From: Brevibacillus panacihumi | GTDB taxonomy: Bacteria > Bacillota > Bacilli > Brevibacillales > Brevibacillaceae | Assembly (NCBI RefSeq): GCF_003710985.1 | Contig: NZ_RHHT01000074.1 | Coordinates: 1-64,000 of the forward strand | DNA length: 64,000 nucleotides | Direction: 5' to 3' | Shown: in pieces, positions 41,660 to 50,706 of the stretch | Layout of the letters: each line of letters opens with the position of its first letter | Numbering within the stretch: the stretch's first letter is position 1 | Program-made: the position numbers and the translations under genes | The notes under the pieces: model-generated | What the model was told of the DNA's origin: nothing | The model's database searches: none | The model's input: the letters and a program-made list of their open reading frames with translations, nothing else

Positions 41660-43747
41660 ATGAAGCAAGGAAAGCACTTGAGGCTCATCGTTGCGTTTGT
41701 GCTGCTTTTCACCACCATGCTGGCGAGTACCGCCGCTGCCCAAACGTATACGGTAAAGAAAGGCGACAACCTGTGGCGGATCTCCAGAAACCACGGAACA
41801 ACCGTCGCTGAAATGCAAAAGCTGAATAAGCTGCCAGATGTAAACTTTTTGAGAATCGGCCAAAAGCTGCAATTGCCTGAGGGTGCAGCAGCGGTTGCAT
41901 CCGCGAAGCCTGTGCAGGCAGCCCAACCCGTTCAACCAGCAAAACCGGCTCCAGCAGCTGCAGCCAAGCCAGCTGAGAAACCGGTGCCAGCACCTGTACC
42001 TGCTGCTACTCCAGCGCCGCCTGCTGAAAAGCCGGAAGCTGCAAGCACAACGATCACCATCCTCGGAACCTCGGATGTTCACGGAAATCTCTGGGGCTAT
42101 ACATATGAGGACAGCAAAGAGACAGCCAACAACGGCTTGGCGAGAATTTCCACCTATGTCAAAGAAGTGAAGGAAACCTCTCCCCATGTGCTGCTCATCG
42201 ATAACGGCGATACCTATCAAGGGAATATTTTGACGGATGACATTTACAGAAAAAAACCGGAAGTGACTCATCCTGTATCGGTTGCGATGAATGCGATGAA
42301 CTACAATGCCATGGTATTGGGCAATCATGAATTTAATTTTGGACTTGATTTGATTGATCGCATTCAAAAGGAACTGAAATTCCCTGTTCTGAGCGCAAAT
42401 ACGACTACGAAGCAAGGCGATCAGTTCGTCAAGCCTTATACAATCGTCAATGTGGATGGTATCAAAGTGGGCATCATCGGCGTTACCACTCCGAACATTC
42501 CGCGCTGGGATGGCGAGAAGGTAGACAGCCTCTCTTTCCAACACATGGGCGAAACCGTTAAGAAATATGCAAAAGAGCTGAGAGAGGTAGAAAAAGTCGA
42601 TGTCCTCATCGCCAGCGCTCACTCAGGCTTGATTGCGGAATTTGATGAAGATGGCGGGTCGGATGCGGCTTCCAAAATCGTAGAGATGGTTCCCGATCTG
42701 GATGCTCTTCTCGTCGGTCATATGCATATTATCGTGAACGAGAAAATCGGCCAAACCGTTGTCGGCGGTCCGCGCAACCTCGGCCGCGATGTGGTTCGCT
42801 TCGATCTTGAAGTAAAAAAAGAAGCGGGTCAAGCGAAGGTAGTGGATCGCAAGGTAGAAGTGGTAGACATGGCGAGCTACGAGCCAGACCAAGCCATTCG
42901 CGATCTGATCAAGGACGCGCATGAAGCGACGATTCAATTCATCGCAGGCGGCGGTGGCGCTGGCGAAGCAGGTGCTTCCGGCGGTCTCTTCGGAATCGCG
43001 ACAGCCGACTTCCAGCCTGTCAACGAAATCAACGGCATTCCGGAAGGCAAGCTGCGGGATACGGCTGTCGTAGATTTGATCAACAAAGTTCAGTTGAAAG
43101 CGACTGGCGCAGATGTTTCTGCAGCGGCTCTCTTTAAAGACACCTCCGATCTGAAGCAAGGCAATATTACCTATGCAAACATCTTTGACATCTACAAATT
43201 CGATAACACGCTCTATACCGTCAAGGTCACTGGAGCAGAGCTGAAGAACTACATGGAATGGTCCGCCAAGCACTATAATCAGTGGAAAGAAGGAGACATT
43301 TCGATCAGCTTCGATCCGGAAGTGCCGGGATACCTGTATGACATGTTTGCCGGCGTGGATTACAAAATCGATTTGTCCAAGCCAGCCGGAGAGCGAATTG
43401 TAGACGTGATGTATAAAGGCAAGCCATTGTCTGATACCGAGGAGCTCACTCTGGCAGTCAATAACTACCGCTACAGCAGTGCGTTGAAGGCTTTCAAAAT
43501 GGTGAGCGCGAACCGCGATTGGGAATCTCCGCGCAGCATTCGCGATTATCTGGTAGAATATATCCAGGAGCAAAAAGAGATTTCTCCTGAAGTAGACAAC
43601 AACTGGGAAATTATCGGCATCAATCTCGAGAGCCCGTACCGTGATGAAGTGATCAAAATGGTCAACGAAGGCAAGCTCGAGGTACCATATGAAAAATCGC
43701 TGAATGTCAACGAGCTGCTTGAAGCAGGTGTGATTCAAGCGAAATAA
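41660..43747 (+). CDS. Secreted 5'-nucleotidase/UDP-sugar hydrolase-family protein with LysM domain
   Basis: A 695-residue exported enzyme. A signal peptide (about 8-27, ending AAA-QT) is followed by one LysM domain (about 29-73; YTVKKGDNLWRISRNHGTTV) that should hold it to peptidoglycan. A Pro/Ala-rich linker (about 75-128) comes next, then a metallophosphatase domain (about 131-385) with GTSDVHGN, DNGDTYQG, LGNHEFN, and GHMH, and a 5'-nucleotidase C-terminal domain (about 410-620) with FKDTSDLKQGNITYANIFDI. A helical tail closes the protein. It probably releases phosphate or nucleosides from nucleotides outside the cell. It is followed by a terminator and a second phosphoesterase. Confidence 0.92.
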   Translation: MKQGKHLRLIVAFVLLFTTMLASTAAAQTYTVKKGDNLWRISRNHGTTVAEMQKLNKLPDVNFLRIGQKLQLPEGAAAVASAKPVQAAQPVQPAKPAPAAAAKPAEKPVPAPVPAATPAPPAEKPEAASTTITILGTSDVHGNLWGYTYEDSKETANNGLARISTYVKEVKETSPHVLLIDNGDTYQGNILTDDIYRKKPEVTHPVSVAMNAMNYNAMVLGNHEFNFGLDLIDRIQKELKFPVLSANTTTKQGDQFVKPYTIVNVDGIKVGIIGVTTPNIPRWDGEKVDSLSFQHMGETVKKYAKELREVEKVDVLIASAHSGLIAEFDEDGGSDAASKIVEMVPDLDALLVGHMHIIVNEKIGQTVVGGPRNLGRDVVRFDLEVKKEAGQAKVVDRKVEVVDMASYEPDQAIRDLIKDAHEATIQFIAGGGGAGEAGASGGLFGIATADFQPVNEINGIPEGKLRDTAVVDLINKVQLKATGADVSAAALFKDTSDLKQGNITYANIFDIYKFDNTLYTVKVTGAELKNYMEWSAKHYNQWKEGDISISFDPEVPGYLYDMFAGVDYKIDLSKPAGERIVDVMYKGKPLSDTEELTLAVNNYRYSSALKAFKMVSANRDWESPRSIRDYLVEYIQEQKEISPEVDNNWEIIGINLESPYRDEVIKMVNEGKLEVPYEKSLNVNELLEAGVIQAK

Positions 43748-43764
43748 CAGAACGATTGGCATGG

Positions 43765-43805
43765 ACATCCCGTTTTCACAGACATAAGTGAGGGCGGGAT
43801 GTTTT
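43765..43805 (+). terminator. Rho-independent terminator
   Basis: Arms ACATCCCG (43765-43772) and CGGGATGT (43794-43801) followed by TTTT, between the two phosphoesterase genes. Confidence 0.7.
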
Positions 43806-43831
43806 CTTGCCCGCAACAGAAAGGAGTCATT

Positions 43832-45061
43832 ATGGACAAGATGAAGGTTTATCTCTTGATTGGTGCTGTACTGATAATCATCGTATTGGCAATTGCCATC
43901 AAACAGTGGATTCAGGGCAGTCCATCACCATCTTCCATTGCTCCTCACTCCATCGTGACGAATTTTAAAGGCAATCCGCAGACGAGCCGTGCTTTTACCT
44001 GGCATACAAAGAGCCACGATGCCGCTACTGTACTCCAGCTTGCTCCAGGGTCCGGGGTTGCGAGCTTTGACGGGAAAGACGCCCTGACTTTTTACGGGAC
44101 GACTTCGCAGATCAGAGCAAAGGATGGCGTCCTGCGTGGGGTTCACAAGGTGGAGGCGACCGATCTGGCAGCAGGCACTCGCTACACCTATCGGGTGGGC
44201 AACGGAGAGAAGGACGGCTGGAGCCAACCAGCAGAATTCGAGACCGAGGCAATGGGAACGAAGGAGTTTACCTTCATCAATGTCACCGATTCGCAAGGCA
44301 TCACCGATGATGATTTCAAGCTTTGGGGACAAACGCTTGGCAGGGCATTTGAGACCTTCCCGGATGCGAAGTTTATCATCCATAACGGCGATTTGACAGA
44401 AGATCCAGAGGACGAAAGCGCCTGGTATTCCTTCTTTCGTCATGCCGAGCCGTGGTTGCGCAGCTCCGCCCTCATGCCTGTTACCGGCAACCACGATGAA
44501 ATAGACGGCAAGGCAGAACCGTTTCTTTCCCATTTCAACCTGCCCGAGAATGGGGAAAAAAGCGCAAATCCCGGAACGAGCTATTCGTTCGATTACGGAC
44601 CGGTTCACTTTGTTTTCCTCAACACTGAGTCAAAAGTGAAAAAGCAAGCGGAATGGCTGAGAGCGGATTTGGCTGCTACGAATCAGCCATGGATCATTGT
44701 CGCCTTGCATCAAGGGCCATACGGAGGCAAGCAGAAAAAATCCATCGTGGAGCATTGGGTCCCGCTTTTCGATGAATTTGGCGTCGACCTCGTGCTGCAA
44801 GGACATAATCATGAATATTCCCGTTCGTATCCATTGAAAGGCAATCAAATTACAGAAGAGGGCACAGGGACGGTATACGTCGTTACGAATGCATCTGGCA
44901 GGAAATTGAATAAGAAAAAAGACGATCAGTTCTATCATCGCGTTCATCTGCAAAACGGCAAGCCCATGTTTGCCGGCATTCGGATCCAAGAAAATGCATT
45001 AGCGTATGAAGCATATGACATCGACGGGGAGCGTATTGATGGTTTTGTTCTTCGGAAATAA
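43832..45061 (+). CDS. Membrane-anchored purple-acid-phosphatase-like metallophosphoesterase
   Basis: A 409-residue protein with an N-terminal TM anchor (about 6-26), a fibronectin-like N-terminal domain (about 45-145; YTYRVGNGEKDGWSQPAEF) and a calcineurin-like phosphoesterase domain. Metal motifs: NVTDSQG in place of the first D-x-H, HNGDLTEDP, TGNHDE, ALHQGPYGG and GHNHEYSR. AAGGAG sets ATG 43832; the ATG at 43799 is inside the preceding terminator. The first motif reads D-S-Q rather than D-x-H, a possible change of metal ligand. Together with the upstream nucleotidase it suggests phosphate scavenging; no Pho box was identified. Confidence 0.88.
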   Translation: MDKMKVYLLIGAVLIIIVLAIAIKQWIQGSPSPSSIAPHSIVTNFKGNPQTSRAFTWHTKSHDAATVLQLAPGSGVASFDGKDALTFYGTTSQIRAKDGVLRGVHKVEATDLAAGTRYTYRVGNGEKDGWSQPAEFETEAMGTKEFTFINVTDSQGITDDDFKLWGQTLGRAFETFPDAKFIIHNGDLTEDPEDESAWYSFFRHAEPWLRSSALMPVTGNHDEIDGKAEPFLSHFNLPENGEKSANPGTSYSFDYGPVHFVFLNTESKVKKQAEWLRADLAATNQPWIIVALHQGPYGGKQKKSIVEHWVPLFDEFGVDLVLQGHNHEYSRSYPLKGNQITEEGTGTVYVVTNASGRKLNKKKDDQFYHRVHLQNGKPMFAGIRIQENALAYEAYDIDGERIDGFVLRK

Positions 45062-45149
45062 CGCGGTCTGAAAAAGGGAGAGGGATTGACCGAACCTTCT
45101 ATATAATGGAAAATGGAGCGAGATCAACGGCAAGATTGGAGGCGTTCCC

Positions 45150-45605
45150 ATGTCCAAACCTCATAACCTCTGGCTCTTCTTATGCATCTCGTTCCTTCTC
45201 ACGGCATGCTCGATGCAGACCTGGTCGCATAAATACGAAGGCAATTCCACCAACTGGCAGATCGTCCTGGATGTCGTGCCGGATAAAGACGTGGGGGCCA
45301 TCTTTATCGGGAAGCTGGACCAGCGATCCACGCATCAGATCCAGCATGTGAATTATGAGATCGAGTTAAAAAACGGGAGCCGTGGAGGCAACCTGAAAAA
45401 CCCCGAATTCGACCATGGTCCGATCAAGATTTTTGAGGATATCCCCCATTCGGATACTTATCAGCAAGAGTTCAAGGACGGCTTGTACGATGCTGATATC
45501 CAGCAATTCTTCACAAGCAATCCCGTGTTGACGATTACCTGGACGGATGATCAAGGGAAGAGTCATAAGGAAGTCATCGAGCTGATCCTCGTCGAATCCA
45601 AATAA
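45150..45605 (+). CDS. Lipoprotein of unknown function
   Basis: A 151-residue protein with a type II signal peptide ending in the lipobox FLLTAC (Cys20). The mature part is beta-rich and charged (NWQIVLDVVPDKDVGAIFIG; VLTITWTDDQGKSHKEVIEL), like small Bacillales lipoproteins of unknown role. Ribosome site GGAGG lies upstream. Flanked by a phosphatase gene and a terminator. Confidence 0.75.
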   Translation: MSKPHNLWLFLCISFLLTACSMQTWSHKYEGNSTNWQIVLDVVPDKDVGAIFIGKLDQRSTHQIQHVNYEIELKNGSRGGNLKNPEFDHGPIKIFEDIPHSDTYQQEFKDGLYDADIQQFFTSNPVLTITWTDDQGKSHKEVIELILVESK

Positions 45606-45614
45606 TCAGCTTGC

Positions 45615-45656
45615 AAAAAAAGCACTGCCTTCATGTATGAAAGGTTGTGCTTTTTT
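45615..45656 (+). terminator. Rho-independent terminator
   Basis: A long stem, AAAAAAGCAC/GTGCTTTTTT with an inner CCTTCAT/ATGAAAGG helix. Confidence 0.75.
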
Positions 45657-45785
45657 CAATATTTTCAACGATTTCCAATCGTTCCTGTTTCCCAGGCTAC
45701 GCTCGCGCTCTTTTCATTTCCCATGCGAAAGGATAAAATTTGAAGAATAATCATCGGTTTCTGGCATCTTGAATGGGGTGAGTGT

Positions 45786-47513
45786 ATGCGTTTTACCTTG
45801 ACATACCTGAAAAAATACGGCGTGGCGATCGCAGTCTCCTTCTTTTTCCTCGCCGTGGAAGCAATAAGCGACCTGCTGCAGCCGACCATTATGGCGATGA
45901 TGATCGACCGGGGCGTGGCGAATCGCGACATGGATTACGTCTTGCAGATGGGCGGGCTGATGCTTTTGATTACCGCCTTGGGAGCGGTCGCTGCGACGAT
46001 GCGAAATCTCTTGTCCAGCTACGTGTCCCAGAATTTCGGGGCTTTGCTGCGCTCCGATCTGTTCCGCAAAATCCAGTCCTTGTCCTTCGCCAATGTCGAC
46101 AAGTTCGATCGGGCATCGCTGGTCACGCGGCTCACCAACGACGTCAACCAGGTGCAAGTCTTCGTCAACGGGATGATGCGGATTTTCGTCAAAGCGCCGT
46201 TGCTGTGCATCGGCGGGCTGATCATGGCCGCACAGCTGAATCTGCAATTATCTGTCGTGCTGGCAGTAGTCGTGCCGATTGTCGGTTTGTTTATTGTGTT
46301 GAATATGAAGATTGGTTTCCCTTTTTTTGGAAAGGTACAAGCCGCCCTGGACCGCGTGAACGGGACCATGCGGGAATACCTCTCTGGCGTGCGGGTTGTC
46401 AAAGCGTTTCACCGCTACGCATTTGAACGTGAAAAATTCAACGCAGCCAACGAAGAGCTGCAAGCGAAGACGATCTCTGCTACCCGCATCATGTCCGTGT
46501 TCGGTCCGGCGATCATGCTGGCGGTCAATCTCGGGATTGTGGCGGTGCTGTGGATCGGGGGGCACGGTGTCGAAGAGGGAAGCATCGAGGTGGGGCATAT
46601 CATCGCCTTTACCAACTACATGACGCAGATCCTGTTCGCCCTGATGATGATCTCCATGGTGTTCAATCTGTTCGTGCGCGCCAAGGCATCCGCGCAGCGA
46701 ATCGGGGAAGTGTTTGCGGAAGAGAATCAGATGACCTGGGATGATTCGCTACAGGAGACAAGCGCCGAGAAAGGCAGGATTGACTTCGAGGAGGTCAGCT
46801 TCTCCTACGAGGGAGCTGGAGGGGAGCTGGTTCTGAAGAAGGTCAGCTTTACATGTCTGCCGGGTGAGACAGTAGGGATTATCGGTTCGACTGGCTCCGG
46901 AAAAAGCACTCTGGTCGGGCTGATTCCGCGTTTTTACGATGTGACCTCCGGTACGCTGCGCGTCGATGGGGTAGACGTGCGCCAGGCCGATCCGAAAAAG
47001 CTACGGGAGACGATCGCGATCGTACCGCAAAAGACGGTCTTGTTTACCGGAACCGTCCTGGAAAATATCCGCTGGGGGAAAGAGGACGCGACACCGGAAG
47101 AGGTGGAGCAGGCAGCAAGGATGGCAGAAGCGCATGATTTCGTGGCGGCTACGGAGAACGGCTATGAGGCTCGTGTCGGTCAAGGCGGCGTCAATTTTTC
47201 CGGAGGGCAAAAGCAACGGTTGTCCATCGCCCGCGCCCTGGTGCGAAAGCCGCAGATCCTGATTCTGGACGACAGCACCAGCGCCGTCGATGTGGCGACA
47301 GAGGGAAGAATCAAGGAGTCCCTGCGAAAGTACGCAAAAGGTCTGACCTGCATTCTGATTGCGCAACGCATCACCTCCGTGATGGACGCCGACAAGATCG
47401 TCGTGCTGGACAAAGGAGAGGTCGTCGGCATCGGGACGCATGAGGCATTGCTGCAAAGCTGCGGAGTGTACCAGGAAATCTACCACTCCCAGTTCGGACG
47501 GGAGGTAAGCTAG
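45786..47513 (+). CDS. ABC exporter half-transporter, degenerate-site subunit
   Basis: A 575-residue TMD-NBD half-transporter with six TM segments (about 1-310) and an ATPase domain: Walker A GSTGSGKST, signature FSGGQKQRLS, Walker B ILILDD. The catalytic Glu after Walker B is Asp, and the H-loop His is replaced by Gln (ILIAQRIT). That combination marks the non-catalytic site of heterodimeric exporters such as BmrC/LmrC. GGGGTGAG precedes ATG 45786. It is followed one base later by its partner gene. Probable role is drug or lipid export. Confidence 0.92.
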   Translation: MRFTLTYLKKYGVAIAVSFFFLAVEAISDLLQPTIMAMMIDRGVANRDMDYVLQMGGLMLLITALGAVAATMRNLLSSYVSQNFGALLRSDLFRKIQSLSFANVDKFDRASLVTRLTNDVNQVQVFVNGMMRIFVKAPLLCIGGLIMAAQLNLQLSVVLAVVVPIVGLFIVLNMKIGFPFFGKVQAALDRVNGTMREYLSGVRVVKAFHRYAFEREKFNAANEELQAKTISATRIMSVFGPAIMLAVNLGIVAVLWIGGHGVEEGSIEVGHIIAFTNYMTQILFALMMISMVFNLFVRAKASAQRIGEVFAEENQMTWDDSLQETSAEKGRIDFEEVSFSYEGAGGELVLKKVSFTCLPGETVGIIGSTGSGKSTLVGLIPRFYDVTSGTLRVDGVDVRQADPKKLRETIAIVPQKTVLFTGTVLENIRWGKEDATPEEVEQAARMAEAHDFVAATENGYEARVGQGGVNFSGGQKQRLSIARALVRKPQILILDDSTSAVDVATEGRIKESLRKYAKGLTCILIAQRITSVMDADKIVVLDKGEVVGIGTHEALLQSCGVYQEIYHSQFGREVS

Positions 47514-47514
47514 C

Positions 47515-49359
47515 ATGGCACAGCAACAACAGCCAAGAGAACAGCCAGTCATGGCTCCGCGGCACGGCAACCGCTTCGGGATGGCAGCCAGAGGAGCGCA
47601 AAGCAAACCGAAAAACTTCAAGGCGACGATGAAGCGGCTTTGGCAGTCCTTTGGCAAGGAAAAGAAAGTGCTGCCGCTCGTGTTTGTCATCGTCCTGATC
47701 GATGCCCTGCTGATGCTTTCGGCGCCTTATCTGATCGGAGAGTCCATCGATGCGATGACACGCGGGGAAGCTTTGACAGGCGTGCTCGGCGTCATCATCC
47801 TCGTCCTCCTCATTGCCTATATCGCGGATGGAATCCTAACCTTTTTGCAGGGCTGGATCATCGCGGGAATCTCGCAGCGGGTCGTGAAAAATCTGCGCCA
47901 AGCCCTGTTTGATAAGCTCCAAAAGCTGCCGGTCTCCTTTTTTGACTCCCGTACGCACGGGGAGCTGATGAGTCGATTGACCAATGACATCGACAACGTC
48001 AGCAACTCGATTTCCCAGTCTACGACGCAATTGATGTCCGGTGCATTGATGATTGTCGGATCGCTGGTCATGATGCTGGTGCTAAGCCCGATTCTCACGC
48101 TGACCTGCCTGGTCACAGTTCCACTCGTCTATCTGCTCACGCGGACGATTGCGCGCAGAACCAGTGTCCTGTTCAAGGACCAGCAGAAGCAGCTGGGGAA
48201 GCTGAATGGACATATCGAAGAGACGATCTCCGGGATCATGGTCGTCAAGGCGTTCAATCACGAGCAAAAGGCGATTCAGGAATTCGATGAGATCAACGAC
48301 TCGCTGCGCAAGGTAGGCTTGAGGGCGCAAATCTGGTCGGGCTTTCTCATGCCGATCATGAACGTGATCAACAATCTGGGCTTCGCATTGGTCGCTATCG
48401 TCGGAGGAGTGCTGGCGATTGACGAGATGATTACCGTCGGGGTGATCGCCAGCTTTCTGACCTACTCGCGGCAATTCGTCCGGCCGCTCAATGATCTGGC
48501 GAATATTTTCAACGTGCTGCAGTCAGGCGTGGCAGGAGCAGAGCGGGTTTTTGAAGTGTTGGATGAAAAAGACGAGCCAGCCGATGTGGATGGGGCAGTC
48601 GAGCTGACCAATCCGAAGGGGCATGTGGTCTTTGAAAATGTCAGCTTCGGCTATCGGCCTGATCAGCTCATCTTGAAAAATGTCAGCTTTGAGTCGCAAG
48701 CTGGAAGCATCACGGCTTTGGTCGGCCCTACCGGAGCGGGGAAAACAACGATCGTCAACCTGCTGACCCGCTTTTACGATGTGACGAGCGGGACGATTTA
48801 TCTGGATGGACGCGACATCCGGGAATACACCCGGGACAGCCTGCGCAGCAGCTTTGGTTTTGTCCTTCAGGATACCTATCTGTTTTCCGGGACGATCAAG
48901 GACAATATCAAATACGGCAAGCCGGACGCGACGGACGCCGAGGTAGAGGCTGCGGCCGCCATGGCCAATGCGGACACATTCATCAACCGTCTGCCGAAGC
49001 GCTATGATACGATGCTTAACGAAAACGGCGGCAATCTCAGCCAGGGACAGCGGCAGCTTCTGGCGATCGCGCGGGTGATCCTGGCGAAGCCATCTCTCCT
49101 GATTCTCGACGAGGCGACGAGCAGCATCGATACCCGGACCGAGATTCACATCCAGGAAGCCTTGCTGAAGCTGATGGAGGGCCGCACGAGCTTCGTCATC
49201 GCCCACAGGCTGAATACGATTCGCGATGCCGATACGATCATGGTGGTGGAGGGCGGACAGATCGCCGAGCAGGGAAGCCACGAAGAGCTGATGGAAAAGC
49301 GCGGTAGCTACCAGAAGCTGTTTTCCAACCAGTTTAAAAACGTGGAAGTGGCCCATTAA
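47515..49359 (+). CDS. ABC exporter half-transporter, catalytic subunit
   Basis: A 614-residue partner of the upstream subunit. It has an extra basic N-terminus of about 40 residues, six TM segments (about 50-340) and an NBD with Walker A GPTGAGKTT, Walker B LLILDEATS with intact Glu, and H-loop VIAHRL. Its signature reads LSQGQRQL in place of LSGGQ. This fits the BmrD/LmrD-type half where the degenerate ATP site is shared with the partner. Starts 1 nt after the partner's stop, so the two are coupled. Confidence 0.93.
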   Translation: MAQQQQPREQPVMAPRHGNRFGMAARGAQSKPKNFKATMKRLWQSFGKEKKVLPLVFVIVLIDALLMLSAPYLIGESIDAMTRGEALTGVLGVIILVLLIAYIADGILTFLQGWIIAGISQRVVKNLRQALFDKLQKLPVSFFDSRTHGELMSRLTNDIDNVSNSISQSTTQLMSGALMIVGSLVMMLVLSPILTLTCLVTVPLVYLLTRTIARRTSVLFKDQQKQLGKLNGHIEETISGIMVVKAFNHEQKAIQEFDEINDSLRKVGLRAQIWSGFLMPIMNVINNLGFALVAIVGGVLAIDEMITVGVIASFLTYSRQFVRPLNDLANIFNVLQSGVAGAERVFEVLDEKDEPADVDGAVELTNPKGHVVFENVSFGYRPDQLILKNVSFESQAGSITALVGPTGAGKTTIVNLLTRFYDVTSGTIYLDGRDIREYTRDSLRSSFGFVLQDTYLFSGTIKDNIKYGKPDATDAEVEAAAAMANADTFINRLPKRYDTMLNENGGNLSQGQRQLLAIARVILAKPSLLILDEATSSIDTRTEIHIQEALLKLMEGRTSFVIAHRLNTIRDADTIMVVEGGQIAEQGSHEELMEKRGSYQKLFSNQFKNVEVAH

Positions 49360-49373
49360 TCCACAGCCAGCAG

Positions 49374-49415
49374 AAAACTGTCTTTTGTCCGTAAGGGATG
49401 AGGGACAGTTTTTTT
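49374..49415 (+). terminator. Rho-independent terminator of the ABC exporter
   Basis: Stem AAAACTGTC/GACAGTTTT with an inner TTGTCC/GGGAC-like helix, followed by a T-run that overlaps the methyltransferase remnant. Confidence 0.8.
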
Positions 49416-49694
49416 GTGGAGCAGGAAGGAAATCTGGTGCTGACCAAATCCTATCTCGAAGAGGGGGCGTACAAGCACGAGGCGTGGCCGGAGACGGCCA
49501 TTATGCAGCAGTTTCGTGTTAGCACCTACCTCAATGCCTGCATCCAGTCGGGCTTTGTCATCGAGCGGGTGGTGGAGGAGGTATCCCTCTCGGACGAGGA
49601 AAAAGAGAAGCATGCAAAGGGCTGGTACAACGCCGAAAAAGCTGCCGCTGTCCCCACGACGCTCATCATCAAATGTCGGAAGGCGCTGGCGTAG
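49414..49694 (+). pseudogene. C-terminal remnant of a SAM-dependent methyltransferase
   Basis: The open frame reads FVEQEGNLVLTKSYLEEGAY then TAIMQQFRVSTYLNACIQSG and FVIERVVEE, matching the C-terminal quarter of class I methyltransferases. The SAM-binding motif I is absent. The upstream in-frame ATG at 49398 lies inside the ABC terminator and is not a start. Its 3' end overlaps the convergent LysR gene by 26 nt. It is a gene relic with its 5' part deleted. Confidence 0.7.
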
Positions 49695-50580
49695 AAGTAG
49701 GCACCCCGAAGTAGCGCAGCACAAATGCCCGAAACCGCTGGGCCGCAGGCGACATGTATCTGCCTTCCACCAATGCCATGCCGATCACCCTGTAACAAGC
49801 GGGTTCGCGGATCTGGAGCTGGACGATTTTGCTCGTGTCGATCCCGCGAAGCTCGGGCAAGAGGGAGACGCCTAACCCTGCGCCGACAAGCCCTGCAGCC
49901 GTCGCAGCTTCCTCGCCTTCAAACATCACATGAGGGGTCATGCCGATCTGCTGGAATAACGAGTCGGTCGTTCTGCGCAGCGCATACCCCTTTTTCAAGA
50001 AAATCATAGGTTCACCCGCCAAGTCCTCCAGGACAATGCTTTTTTGTCCAGCAAGTCGATGCCCCGGAGGCACATAAGCAAAAATCTCTTCACTCCACAG
50101 CGGAGTCCACTGAATCGGAAGCTTGGTTTCGGTAGGCTCCGCAATGATGCATAAATCCAGCACGCCTGCATCGAGATGTTCCAGCAGGGAGTAGCTGTGG
50201 TTTTGGATCAGCTGAAAACGGGCGGCGGGGGAGTCCAGCCGGAACGTGCCGATCAAGTCAGGGATCAGGCTCGTACCCAACGTATGCAAAAAACCGAGGG
50301 CGATCTCTCCGTTTTCAGGATGAACCAAGTCCTGCAGCTCCTGCTTCCCGCTCTCGAATTCGGCAAGAATACGCTGTACGCGCTGCAAAAAAAGCTGGCC
50401 GTAGCGATTCAGGGAGATGCTGCGCCCCTGACGGGAAAAAAGCGGGACGCCCAGTTCTTCTTCCAATCGGGCAATGGAACGGCTCAATGCAGGCTGCGAC
50501 AGGGATAAAAGCTCTGCGGCTTGCGTCACATGCTGTACGCGTGCGAGCGTCTGAAAATACTCGAGTTGCTGCCACTCCAT
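49669..50580 (-). CDS. LysR-family transcriptional regulator
   Basis: A 303-residue regulator: N-terminal HTH (about 1-60; LEYFQTLARVQHVTQAAELL SLSQPALSRSI) and a periplasmic-binding-like effector domain (about 90-300; GEIALGFLHTLGTSLIPDLI). CAGGAGGT fixes ATG 50580; the extension to 50619 is not supported. It is divergent from the MFS transporter at 50707 and is its likely activator or repressor. The effector is unknown. Confidence 0.9.
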   Translation of the reverse strand: MEWQQLEYFQTLARVQHVTQAAELLSLSQPALSRSIARLEEELGVPLFSRQGRSISLNRYGQLFLQRVQRILAEFESGKQELQDLVHPENGEIALGFLHTLGTSLIPDLIGTFRLDSPAARFQLIQNHSYSLLEHLDAGVLDLCIIAEPTETKLPIQWTPLWSEEIFAYVPPGHRLAGQKSIVLEDLAGEPMIFLKKGYALRRTTDSLFQQIGMTPHVMFEGEEAATAAGLVGAGLGVSLLPELRGIDTSKIVQLQIREPACYRVIGMALVEGRYMSPAAQRFRAFVLRYFGVPTSTPAPSDI

Positions 50581-50706
50581 AGAAAAACCTCCTGTTTTAT
50601 CATTACTGTCATGCATCATTTTGATACTAATAATAAATTATACATTATAAATGATGGGTGATACGATACAAACAAGAGAGTGTGGAGCTGGGGAGGTAGC
50701 ATCCAA

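Noticed and set aside
41645-43816. Two long minus-strand frames opposite the 5'-nucleotidase gene
   Set aside because: Shadow frames; low-complexity Cys/Arg/Trp-rich translation and no family similarity.
49398-49413. ATG 49398 as start of a 98-residue protein
   Set aside because: The codon is inside the ABC exporter terminator and the translation from 49414 on is only the tail of a methyltransferase.
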